Source of the DNA: Christensenella sp. UBA7584
GTDB lineage: Bacteria > Bacillota > Clostridia > Christensenellales > UBA1242
Assembly: GCA_002477805.1 (NCBI GenBank)
Contig: DLKQ01000013.1
Span: 1 to 64,000, forward strand
Direction of reading: 5' to 3'
Length of the DNA: 64,000 bases
The notes under the pieces are model-generated. The model had not been told where the DNA came from, searched no databases, and was given only the letters and a program-made list of their open reading frames with translations. Position numbers and translations under genes: made by a program. Shown piece by piece: positions 35,662-48,700 of this stretch (position 1 is its first letter; each line of letters starts with the position of its first letter).

Positions 35662-36195
35662 ATGAATATTTCGTGGTCAGCTTGGGGAACACCTATAGAA
35701 CTTATTTCAAAACAACTTGAAGAAATTTTTTATGAAAAACCAATAATTTTGTGTCTTGGAAGCGACAAAGTTTTAGAAGATTGTCTTGGCCCTCTTTGTG
35801 GAACAATGCTTTCAAAACTTGGGTATCAGGGTTTTGTTTATGGAACTTTGGAAGCTCCTATTTTTTGCCAAAATGTTGAATGTGCATTTAATTTTGTAAA
35901 AGCTGTTCACCCAAATCGAAAAATTTTAGTTATTGACGCGAGTACAACAAAAGATTCAGATAGGCTGGGAAAAATTGTGCTCGCAAAAAACTATCAACCA
36001 TTTAATTTAAATTTGAAAAATGTTAATTTAAAAGCAGATTGGTTTTTGTTTGGAGTTTGTAGTACAAATCAAGGTTTGAGTCTTGCTGGTTCTAGAATGG
36101 CAATCGTTCAAAAAATTGCAGACACTATTTGCAGTGCAATAATAAAAACTCAAAACGCGTGCCTATTTGAGAATAGAACCGCACAATTTGTTTAA
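35662..36195 (+). CDS. yyaC: spore-associated protein YyaC (GPR-like fold)
   Basis: The 177-residue protein matches the DUF1256/YyaC family: ILCLGSDKVLEDCLGPLCG, VYGTLEAPIFCQN, VIDASTT and FGVCSTNQG. This fold is related to the germination protease GPR and to hydrogenase maturation proteases, and occurs only in spore-forming Bacillota. Peptidase action is presumed, not shown. AAGGAG precedes the ATG. It is transcribed alone; the hairpin at 36237-36273 (AAATGCTTAG / CTAAGCATTT) lies 42 bases beyond it. Confidence 0.85.
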   Translation: MNISWSAWGTPIELISKQLEEIFYEKPIILCLGSDKVLEDCLGPLCGTMLSKLGYQGFVYGTLEAPIFCQNVECAFNFVKAVHPNRKILVIDASTTKDSDRLGKIVLAKNYQPFNLNLKNVNLKADWFLFGVCSTNQGLSLAGSRMAIVQKIADTICSAIIKTQNACLFENRTAQFV

Positions 36196-36788
36196 TGTAA
36201 ACCAAAAAGAAAACATTTTTATTTGAATTATTTTAGAAATGCTTAGATAAAACTATTTTTAAACTAAGCATTTGTAATTATTGGGATTGTTGATAACGCA
36301 AATTTAATAACAGATAGGAAAAGCCTATGCGTAACAATTTTTTGTTTTTTGTTTGCTTAACATTTTATGCTTAGCTAAAAACAATTTTTTTGATTAACTA
36401 AAATACTAATCTTGAAGATTTTTAATTTTGGGCTTATAAATTTTTTTATAATTTTTTAAATAAAATTCCAGCTAAAGAGAAAATTAATTTTACTCAATCA
36501 GTAAACCAAAAGAAATCCACTCAGACTACCTATTAGCTTTATATAATACAAAAAAGGATTAGAACTGAGTTCTAACCCTTTTTTATATCACTAGATAAAG
36601 GCATTTTTAATTTAACTTTATACTATGTCTTTGTTAAAATTTATTTTTGAAATTAGCATATTTTTTGATGTTAATTTTACTGCAACTTGACTTACAGCAA
36701 GAAGGCAAAACTTGTAGCCCAGCTCTGTTTTTCGAATGTTTGATTACAGTTTAGACTATGCAAAGGCAATAATTTTTTTGCATACTTA
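36196..36788. other. intergenic region between yyaC and the giant lipoprotein gene
   Basis: No gene is supported in 593 bases. It holds two hairpins, at 36237-36273 and 36550-36584, and a TATAATACAAAAAA motif shared with the DNA next to other terminators in this window. Confidence 0.6.
36550..36584. terminator. strong bidirectional terminator
   Basis: AAAAAAGG-x-TTAGAAC pairs with GTTCTAA-x-CCTTTTTT around TGA. It separates yyaC (plus) from the convergent giant lipoprotein gene (minus). Confidence 0.8.
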
Positions 36789-39700
36789 TTACTGTTTAGA
36801 CATTCCAGCAGGTTGTTGTTCAAGCACATACGCGTATCCACTACCCTGCTGTTTAAAGTCTACAATACCGCGATACAAACTTGATTTTTCGCTTTCAGTC
36901 ATATCTGATAAGTTTTTATCGCAAAGTTTGTATGTTGTACCCTCTCGTATGTAATAATTTAGGTACTCTCGTGGGTCAGAAATTTGACCTGAAACTTGTT
37001 CGAAATAAATTGTAGGTGTCACTTTAGGAAGTCCTACATTGTTGTCATTACAACCAACCAATATTCCAACACCAACAAAATATGTTGTACCACTAGAAAT
37101 TGTTGGAATTTCATCAATGCGGTTATTGTAATTTGTATTATGATACCACATATACCAAGTTTGTTTTGGCGACTTGAAGTCAGTATAATCATTTGTGTGT
37201 CCATCAGTGCCATACTGATAAGTTTTCGCTCCAAAATATGAAAGTGTCAAAACCTGGTCAGTGTTATCACGTACGAATGTAACAGTAGCACTACTCATCT
37301 CACCTTTCATCTCACCTTTATTTTCACTTAACCCAACAAAGCCACCGATAAGTATTCCACCCGCAATTTGCGATTTGTGGCTAATGCTAAATTTTGTAGT
37401 TATGTTCCCTCTGTTAATTCCAACTGCGCCACCTATTGCATATGAACTAACTGAGCTATTTCCAACTTTTCCGTTTACCGCACCACTGAATGCACTTGTT
37501 CCGCTAAATGTTCCTTCGTTGAGACCAACAATTCCGCCAAGAATTCCTTGTGCAATAATGGTGTTTCCAGCACCGACACTGTTTGTTCCAGTCAAGGAAG
37601 ACATATTGTTCCCAACAAGACCTCCGACATTTACACCAGTGGATACAATTACGTTTGAAGTAGCCTCTCCACCGTCTGTCTTGAGGGCTTCAAGGACTAC
37701 ATTTTGAGTAATACCGCCTGTACTATTGAGACCAACAATTCCACCGATATTATCTTTCCCTTGAATTTTGTCCGCACTTGAAATATTTACATTACAGCCT
37801 GAAATTGTTCCTTGGTTTTGTCCAACAAGACCTCCGAGAACGCTTCCTGCTTCACCGCTTTCACTAGTTGCGTTTATTGTTGTTGCATAAACTCTACTAT
37901 TTGTAATTTCTGAAGTGTTTAGTCCAACCAAACCACCAAAGTTCATTTCTGCGCTTAAATTTGTTTCTTGAGTAATCGTGTTTCCCGACACAAAAGCTCC
38001 GTCAATAGTGCCAGTGTTTTTACCTACAAATCCACCAACGCTAAGCCGTCCACCGAGCGATGAAGAAGTGATAACACTCTTTGTAACTGTTCCCGACAGT
38101 TTTGCACTATTAATTCCAACAAATCCACCGATATTTTCATTACCACTAATTGTAATAGCATTTACTATTGGAGTACTTTGAGTTAATGTAATATTTTCTT
38201 TGTTTTGTCCAATAGCACCACCAACATTTGTACCACCCGTAATAGTGATGCCTGTAATCAAATTTTCACCGTCCAATTCCAAAATTTGACCATTATTTAA
38301 ACCAACAATTCCACCAACATTGACAGAATTTTCTGCATTAATTTCAAGTTTTCCCGTAACTTGATAGCCCGAAATTTTACCTTCGTTAAATCCAACTACT
38401 GTACCAATACTTGTACCTGTTAAATTCCACCTCTTTGAAGTTTCGTAACCAAGTTTAACTCTTACAATGCTTGCGTTTTTCTCATTATAACCTGCAACCA
38501 TTCCGATGTTTTTGAGAGCATTACTTGTTAATACACCACTTAGAGTAATGTCACTAATAATTGCTTTGTTTGTTCCAACAAAACCTATATTTGAGTCATT
38601 TTCTGAAGCGGTTATTTTTACGTCTTTCATATTTATGTTCGAAATCTCACCTGAGTTAACTCCAATCAAGCCAACATTTGTGTGACTGCCCAGTGCTGAA
38701 GTATCCAGTTTGGTTAGTTCAGAGCCCTGAGTTCTACTTTCAAATGTAACATCTTTTATCGTTGACTTGTTTTCAGCAAGTAAAAGTCCTGCTGGAGTAC
38801 TATCTGAATCTGTTTTGGTATAAGTTACTTTTATTGTTTGCCCATCAAGCGCTTTGACTAGCAAGTTTTGAATAACAGCATCTGTTTCATTGATTGATGT
38901 AATTACTCCAACATCTTGCTCTGCTGAAAGTGTAAGCACACCTACTACTTGAGATGTATTGGAAGCAGTGCCAACATCTAGATTTCCAATTTCTTGAAGG
39001 TTGATACCAGCGACACCACCCACAAAACGCTTTCCAAACAAAGTTGAGCTATTAATTACAAATTTCTGAACTTTTCCATTATTCTTTCCGACAATTCCAC
39101 CGACATATTCTGAAACACTTGCCGAAGCCACTGGCTGACCGACCGAATCTAGCGTTGCGATGATAATGTCGCTTGCTTCTGCCGAAATAACACCTGTTTC
39201 CACGAGCCCAGTTGATTCACTTTGTGCTGTGTCATTTAGACCTACAATTCCACCAACATTTGTGCTAACGCTATTTATTGTAACACCGCTCACTGCGGTT
39301 TTAATTGTGCCTAGGTTGTAACCAGCAAATCCACCAATATTACTATCTGTTTGTGTGGTGTTAATAATAATTCTATTATCTTCACCACCATTATACATTA
39401 TGCTATCTAGCGTTTTGAGGTTGTAACCAACAATTCCACCAATATTTTTGCTTTGAGCTGTTGAATTAATGTTAATATTTGCCTTAAATGATTTTACTAT
39501 GCTTGTAGAAGTTATTTGAACTGACGAACTTGCACTAACACCAATAATTCCACCTATATTTTCGCTTTCGCCATTAATTTGTAGTGAAATTGCTCCAATT
39601 GTACTTTCGGCTGTATGAACTTTGATTTGTCCTTCGCCCGAAGCAGAACCGATAATTCCACCAAGATTTTTAACAGCCTCATTTGCAGTAATGTTAATTG

Positions 39701-42700
39701 TTCCCGCAAGGTGAAGGGCGTCGCCAATAGGACTTTCCTCTCCTTGTGTGCTACCCGTAATTACACCGACAGCTCCACCAACATTAGCACTTTCGCTTTG
39801 AAGAGTTAGATTTAGTGCACCTGATGACCTAATAATGACTTCACCCGTTGCAACACCTTTTCCGATAATTCCTCCAAGATTTTCACAGCTATCTGCAACA
39901 ATAATTTCCACTTCGTCCGTAATTGTAATCTTGCTAAACCTATTGTCTACCGAACCAACAACGCCTCCTATTGCATTAATGTCTTTACCCTTTTTAATCA
40001 CAAGATTTTTAATTTTGTTTGTAGAAATAATTCCGCCTTTTAACTCTACGACCTCGTTATTCTCATTATCAATATGTGTTGTAACATAACCACTGTTTCG
40101 ACCAGCGACACCTCCAACTGTTCCTCCGTCAGAGATAATTGAAACATTTTCAATACTGATTTCTTCACAAATACCTTGGTTGCGACCTATAACTGTTCCA
40201 ACACTTCCGTTTATAGAACTAATTGAACTATTTGAAACTGTGATGTTTTTAATTGTACCCAAGTTTTCACCCGCAACAATTCCGCCAACGTATTCGCTAA
40301 CAAGGCTAACTTGGTTAAATTTTAAGTTTTTGATTGTTCCATTAAATACGCTTATAAGTCCAGTGTTTTCTAGTCCACTGACATCATCAATGATAAAGTT
40401 GTAAATTGTGTTATTGTTTCCGTTTATGTCTAGTTTTATTTCTTGATTTCCGCTTGTTAAGTCAGGAACTTTGTATCCAAGCATATTAATACTTCCTGAA
40501 AGGTTAATGTGATAAGTAAAGCCATTTCCGCCACTTCGAGCAAAATATTGAAGGATTGCTGAATATTGTTTTATATCATTTATCTCAAGAGTAACGTCCA
40601 AGCCACTGGTACTAATCTCACCTGTTGTTCCGTTTACATCTAAGGTTGCCAATGTTGGAACAAAACATCTAAGTGCAATATTTCCTGTAGTTAAATGATT
40701 TGTTTCGCCTGGGTTATTTGGTCTTAGTGCCCAAGTATGAACAAAGTCAAAGCTATCAGACATTGCAACAATATTATCATAATTAACCGTTCTTTTAGCT
40801 GGGTCACTTGAACCCTGTCCACTTGTATCAATAACATAATTTTCAGTTACACAGTCGGTAATTTGACCGCCACCCGAATTCGCAAACATTTCAATTTCAC
40901 CTTGTTTTGTAATATAAACTTTAGAAATTGTACCTGCGTTTATGTTTGCAACCAAACCACTTGTTGCAGTGCTATCTTTAAATCCAAGCTGTGTAATCTG
41001 ACCACTATTCGTTCCCACAAAAGCTGAAGTGCTACCCAAAATGTAATGTCCATCTCCGTCAATTGTGCCTTTAAAGTCTAGCATCGAAAGTGACAAATCT
41101 TGAATATTGCTACTTGCCTCTAAGATAGTACTAATTAAGCTATAATCCATATCTCTAATTAGCCTATATTTATAAACTCCTGCTAAACTTAAGTTGGTTG
41201 AACTTGTCCTAAGCGCCCAAACAAGTTGACTTTCATTATTAATTAAGAATGGACTATCTTTTCCACTAGAATCACGAGTTCCATTTCCTGTTTCAATCAT
41301 ATTTGTTTCAGTTGAAAGGTAAGGAAGCCCATAGTTCAAGTAATCACGACTGAGCCAAATCCCTGGTGTCATTGAGCCATTTGTTTTTTCGTTTAAAACA
41401 ACGCCTGTTGTAATGTTGTATGTTTGCCCATATTCGTTTGCACCATAGCGTTGCTCATAAACGCTAAACTCGTCACCAATAAGTGTATCTTTCTTTTGAA
41501 TTGGTTTGTTAATTTTTCCGATGTAATAAATATTTTTACACAGGCTATCACTACCAGACCAATCACCCAAAATAGCTCCGCCACTACCTTTAATTGTGGC
41601 TGATGAATAAGCGTTTAATAGGTTAGCCTGTCCAGAAATGCTTGTTTCTAGCGGAATTGCAACATTTTTAACCACTTTTCCAATCAAACCACCAGCATAA
41701 GCCTTTTCAGTAGCATAATTGTTAATTGTTCCACTAAAGTAACAATCTTTAAGTGTGTAGTTTTGATTATTTTCGTTATTGTAACCAACCAGTCCACCAA
41801 CTGCAAAGTAGTTTTGGTCACTTCCTGAAAAGCTAATGTCAACTTTTGAACTTGAAGCAATGATTTGTCCAGAGTTTACACCAACAAGCCCGCCGACTAT
41901 GTTTCCTATTTGCTCTGTAGTAATAATTGTGATTAGACCTTTTGTACTAGAACCAAAAATTACACCTTGCTCACTTAGATTTGCGGTAATAATACCTATC
42001 CTAGTTTGTTTTAGTTCACCACTTGCACTTAGTCCAATATAAATTGTAGAAGTTGCATTTACGCCCGAAATTGCACTTTGTCCGATTATCTCACCAAAAA
42101 GTCCCATATCCGAAACAGCTTGGCTACTTCCATAAATAGAATCATAGCTCGTAGTTGTAATACTTCGTCCAGTACCATTATAAAAGCCTTGAAGTATCAC
42201 ATTTTGAGTTAGTGGAACATCTTGCAAGTTTGCACTTTGAATATACCACTTGTAATTTTCTTTTGTCCAACCGTTTGCCCAAGCTATGTCTTCAGTATAA
42301 CTTGAAGGCATTGCCATTGCTAAAAATTGACCTACGTTACTGATTTGAACCGGCTTGATTTTTGTTCCATAAAGAGCATTTTCAAAAAGTTCGACATATT
42401 TCGAGTAAAACTGCGTTCTTTCGGCAGTTGGCTCAAATTGTATTCTTGGATACTTGTCTGAACCAAATTTGAAAATTGAATATTGGTCGTTTGCGTCTAA
42501 CAGTTCAAAACTAGTTGATGATGATGAATCATAATACAAAAAGCTTGTACTAGTTTGTCCACATTTTGCCTTGTCTGATGCTGTCAGACTCAAATACTTG
42601 TCGAAATACACATTTTTAACATTATCATTATCTCTACTATTGAAATTCGTTGGTGTTTGATAAGCAAAACCGTCAATATTTGTAAGGAGTGAATTGTTAA

Positions 42701-45700
42701 ATATACTTGCAAAAGAAACATCGTTACGCATTATCAAATTGTTTGAATTTACACCAAGGCTACCCGCAAAACCACCAATTTGTTGATTTTCAGTTCCGCT
42801 TGATAATGCTGTCCAGTTGTTTTTCTCGTTTGAAAGTCGCATATTTGCAAAAGTAATACAATTGTCAATTTGTCCGTTAATTCTACCAGCAAAACCTCCA
42901 ATTGAAAGGTCTTTTTCATTTGATTCAATTGTTAAATCAACATCACCAAACATCATTACATTTGTGGTCACTGAATTTGTAATTTCTCCAGCAAAACCAC
43001 CAACAACCGCTTTGTGCTTTGCTCCTATTACATTCACTTTTGCGTTTGCAAACGCTGTCTCTATATTAACATTACTTGCATAACCCACAAAGCTACCAAC
43101 ATTCATTGGCGAAATTCGGTCAATATCAATATTCCCGACAAAGTAATCGCCTTCTATTAACATATTTCTTCCAACACTTGCTTCTACAAAACCGATACTT
43201 CCACCAACATAAACTTCTGGATTTAAAATCGGTTCACATTCTAGTTTTGTTTTTGAAGCATTAAGTGTACAGTTGTAATCTTCTAGCACAAATTTTGTTC
43301 CACTCGCAACAAGTGTTCCATCATCTGTATAAACATTACCAAAAGCGTCAATAGTATAAACCATTCCATTTAACACAAATTGATTATTTTCTATACTTAA
43401 AGTTTGTTTACCCGCATTAACTACAGTGAGTTTTGCTTCAACATTGCTATTTAGGATAGAACCTTTTTCTTTGGCGAGCAGTGTATAACTACCAACAAGT
43501 CCACCAATATATTTTGCACTAGATTTGAGGATATTTTCCTTTTTCCAAGTTTGTAAAAGTGTATTATTTTGAATTTCAAAAGATTTTCTGCCAATATTAA
43601 ATGTTTGGTATGTAACAGAACCTGACTCACTTGATATGGTAACAGTTTTTATGTCTGCAACCTTTGTGCCACCACTTAAAAGACTATTTCCACTTATATT
43701 ATAACTCTTTCCATCAATAGTAAATTCTGAGCCAAGTGATTCTACTTCAACACGACTAAAGTCTTCTAGAACTTGTACATTTGAAATTACTGAATCCTCA
43801 GCGTAACCAACCATAATACCTGCATAACTTGTAGCATTGAGAGCAGATGGCACCCAACTGAAGTTTACGCCCGAAACTACTACATCTTTAATTGTTGCAT
43901 TTTTGATGTAAGCAAAAAGTCCAATTCCTGATGCGTTGTATGTTGAGTCGGTTGGCATTGTAATATTATAAAGAACGTGAGTGGTTGTAACCCCATCTTG
44001 TGTTGATGTACCTGTAAATGAACCAGTGAAAGGTTTTGACGCTGAACCAATTGGAGAATACTCTACACCAGTAAAGTCAAGGTCAGCCATTAGAACATAA
44101 TTTGATTTGAGCGAATTTTTTATATTTTGATAATCTTCAACTGTCCAAATCTCAATTACATCAGGATTTGGAAGAGGTTTGTAAATTGGCATACCTGCAA
44201 AGTCATAATTTGTGTTCTTGTAGAAAAGTGAATCATCACTTAATGTAAATACTGTTCCATAGTTGTAAACAAGCCAATTTTCGAACACACGGTCAGCTTG
44301 CTTTAGAAGCCTTGTCTTTAAGTCTGGTTCGTCTTGCTCTTTTACTTGCGTGCTTGTGTTTTGATAGCTGTATGTGTACGCTTCAAACCTTGTAAGTCCT
44401 GTTGCAACATCACTCGTTCCTAAGCCAGCACCAACCGCTTTTATTTCTAGTCCATTTGAAGCTTTTTTCGTTTTATCTGGTTGATAATTGTAAATTTCTT
44501 TTACATAAAAGTTTTCTTCACCAGAAAGTCCAATACCATTACCTTCTGCAACGAGTAACTCGTATTCTTCGTTTGAAATTGTGCTGTGCATTTCGCTGAT
44601 TTTATCGCTGACAATTTCACCGATAAGACCACCAAACTTTCCGTTTTCTTTAATGAGTGTTAACTTGTCATAATCCGAAACAGACCAGTTGTTCATCGCA
44701 ACAAGGTGCGAAATTGTTGTGTGAATTTCATCATTTTTCATTCCGTTATAGACTGATTTGTTTGGAACAATTTCGATTGGGAATGGGTCAGAAATATCAG
44801 ATGAGACATCTCCCATTCCGCAAACAAGGCCTATCGCTCCACCTAGAGTTCCAGACTTGGTTGAAAGCACACTACCTGTCACATAACAAGTATCAATTTC
44901 ACCACCAACTGAAATTCCAACAAGTCCTCCCGCAACTTTTGCTGTACTATTTGCCACTTTTACTTTGTTAAAGCTGTTTGCAATAATCCCTGATTGCATA
45001 TCATAAATGTACCCAATATTAATTCCAACAAGTCCACCTATTGCCTTACTATTATATTGAAACATATTTATGTTTGCATTAGCCGAAGTAAATCCAACGC
45101 CTGTCGACTTGTCCATTTCGTCTTGAACTTCTTCATCATAAACAAGCCTTGCGTAATTTAATACACCGTGGTTTTCACCAACAATTCCACCAGCATATCT
45201 AACTGCTTTGATAATGCTACCTACTTCTACAACTTTTTTTATGTTGTTTGCAAAACTTGTAGCACCTAATAAGCCAACCACACCGCCAGCGGTTGTTCCG
45301 ATAACTTCACTTTCGCCACTCACTTTAATGTTTGAAATATGAGCATCGTTAAAGTCCTCGCGGGTTATGTTTAACTTTTCGGCAACATAACTCTTTAAAT
45401 CAACAACACCAAACACTGCACCAGCGTAGCAAAGCTGACTATCTGGATTACCAGAGTTTGCAATTTTGTAAAGCCTCAAAAGGTCTGCATTGTAAATTAG
45501 TTTTACTGTTTGCGAATTTCCAAAAACAGCAGTAACTGAAATTGAACTATCGACATTACTAATTCGTGATGTACCCGTAACTTTTCCAATTACACCACCA
45601 ACAATATTCTTTCCGATTACAATCGAATTTGTACTTTTTGCGTAAACATTAATATTATTTATGCTAACATTTTCCACTTCTCCAGCAAGTGCACCAACTT

Positions 45701-48700
45701 TTGTAACAAGAGCTGCTGTAACATTGTTTACACTTAAATCCAAATTTTGTACTGAAACAAAGTTGTTTACTATTCCATTTGTGTCATCTATTTTAGAGAA
45801 AAGTCCAAATCGGTCGGCTGAGCCACTTGAAATATCCAAATTCTTTATTTCAAAACCATTTCCTTCAAAATTTCCGCTAAATGTCTGCTTGCTTATGGTT
45901 GAAAAGTCAAGTCCAAGTGCGGTAAGTTCTGAAAGGTCAATGTCACTAACAAGTCTATACCACTCAGTGATTTTTCCGTGACACTCAAAGTCTGATTTCA
46001 TAAGTGTGTAAAGCGTCTCAGCACTATCGATAAGGTTTGGGCTCACAACTGCCACATTTGCATCTTCATCAAGTATTAAATACTCATTGATTGCATAAAT
46101 TTTGTCATCTTTCGTATAAACTCCACGAGTGTATGTATACATATCTTCGCCAGACTCATTTTTGGTATACTCAACTGTATCCCAATTTTCAACTGCAATC
46201 AGGTCTGCCGAAACAAGCCTTGGACCCATAAAAAAGTATAATGTGTTTGCTTCTTTAAGCTTTGGTAAAAAATTGTTCATATTGAAATAAGCATTATCAT
46301 CATTAACAAAAGTCCAAACTGAAGCAAATTCTTCTCCTTTGAATCCGTCCACATATTTGCGACTTGTGCTATATGTATCCCAATACGAAATTTGTTCATT
46401 GTCTCGATTTATAAACTGCTCCATTGTTCGTTCTTCAATTCCAAGTGCCTCCGAAAGTTTGATTCCTTCACTTCCAAAACCAGCATCGTAGAAGAAGCAA
46501 TTTTCAATCGCGTCTTGTCTAGGGTTCTCATTGTAAAGTGAAGAATAATCTGCTGTTGGCCCAATAAATGGCGTGTGCGCTTTATTTCCTTGTTCGCTTG
46601 CTCCAATATTTGGAACATATGAGACACTATAACAGCGTTTGATTGTTCCGCTAGACTTGTTTGCATAAACAAATCCGCCCGAAAGTGAACTTGAATCTAA
46701 CGAAAGTGCAATTCCTGCAAAGCTGTCCGAAATTTTTCCATAGTTTTCATATACAAATCCACCAGTATTAACTGTTGAAATGATTTGAACAGTTCGACCC
46801 TGTATTCCGATAGAACTATCAACTTCATAAATTTGTCTACCATTTGAAGTATAGAATTTGACAAAAGCTCCTCCAGCATAACTAGTTGTAATTTGCGAGC
46901 CAGAACTATTAAATGCAACAAATCCCGCACTTGCACCTGAAAGATTTGATAGTGCTTGGTTTGTTATTTGGATATTATCACTAAAGCTTGATGCAATTTT
47001 GTGATTATTTTGACTAACAAATCCAGCAACGTATCCACGTGCAATCAAATTCAAATCTTTGACTCTACTATTTGAAATACTTGCATTATTTACTGCAACA
47101 AGTCCTGCAATATTAAATACATCAGAAGTACTACCCGTAGATGAAATTTGAATTGTACCCCTATTTCCAAATTCATCACGAGCAATAACTTGGCAGTTTG
47201 TAACTGTTCCGTTATTTATTCCAGCAAGTCCACCAAAATTTATATAAGTACTTGCTGATAAGTCTAGTTCGGTGGTAATATATTGCACTGTTAAGTTTTT
47301 TATTAATGTATCCTCTCCAATCTCAGCGAACAGACCATAATTTGCCACACTAGTTTCACTACCAACTGTGCTAGTGTTAAATCTTGAAAGTTTTATTGTC
47401 TTTCCGTTTCCATCAAGGCTGGCAATATTAACATCAAGTGGCTCCCACAAAACACTTGTTGCATCAATGTCCGCCATTAATCGGTAGTCTCTACCCTCAG
47501 TCATATTCAATAAATCTGTTAAGTTTTCAATAGGAATTGGGCTATCTCTTGATGTCTGCTGTGTAAATTTGAGCGTAAATACTTGTCTTGGAACGAAAAA
47601 GTCATTTCCATTAAGTGTTGTAAAGCCCATATTCAAAACACTAGACAAATTAAACGAAAAGTCTATGTCATTAAACACAACTTTGAGACCATTAAAGTTT
47701 TGTTTGATTGGACAGAAATACCAACCATTGTTGTCACCATCTTGAATCACAAGCCTGATATAAAATGTATTTTGAATTACAGAATAAACCGAAGTTGAAC
47801 CAGTATCATTATTTTTATCAAAAGGTGAAACGCTGTCACTGAGTTTTGCTGTCACTGCATAGTAATAATCTGCACCAACAGAACCAGCTTTTTTGATTTG
47901 CTTGATTGAAGTTTCTTCCGATGCTGATTCTGACACCTTTTCCAGCATAGACCAAATTTCTACTTCACCACTATTTAAAGCTTTTAAAAAGCTTTCCAAG
48001 TTCTGCTTTGCTTTTGCGTGAGTTGGGTTAAAGTTGATTTTTTCATTATCAATGCCAATAGTAATTTTGAACATTGCATTTTTGTAATATGGTTTGTCCA
48101 TAACTGCATCTTTAACATCGCTCACAACAAGCGACCCATTCTTGAGAACAAAATCAGTTGTGGTGAAAATCATCTGCCTAGTAATTGTTCTACGATAACC
48201 ATTTACATATTTTACACCTTGAACTTGCACTGTAAACTGTGCACCAATTTGGACTGTACTTGGAACTACAACATAGTAAATTCCCGCAGTGTGCTCAATT
48301 TGAGCCAAGCCTTCTGTTTGGTCGTCAATGATTGAAACGCTAACTTCAGATTCAAACTCACCTTGCTGTGTTATTTTCAAAATGTTTTTGTTTGCACCAT
48401 TTGTAACAGTGAGTTTTTCGCCCAAAGCATTGAGTTTATCACTTGAACCACCTGTCCCAACTGCAACAAACGCTTGTGGAAGATTCGATTCAAGGTTTTT
48501 TGCTGTGTCATACGAAAGAGTTATGTTCGCACTGCTATCAACGGCGAGGTCGAAGGTAAACACCTTGTCTTCACTTCCGCTTTTTGAAATGGTAACTGTG
48601 ATTAAAAAGCTTTGCACAGTTGTTGACTGCTTTGCAATCAGTGTTTGAAGCCAAATTGTACCGTCAAAAGAGCCATCACTATTTGTCACGCAAGCTGGCA

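Noticed and set aside
38000..40600. Possible CRISPR or tandem DNA repeats
   Set aside because: The recurring words encode GGIVG-type protein repeats with irregular spacing and no constant repeat length.
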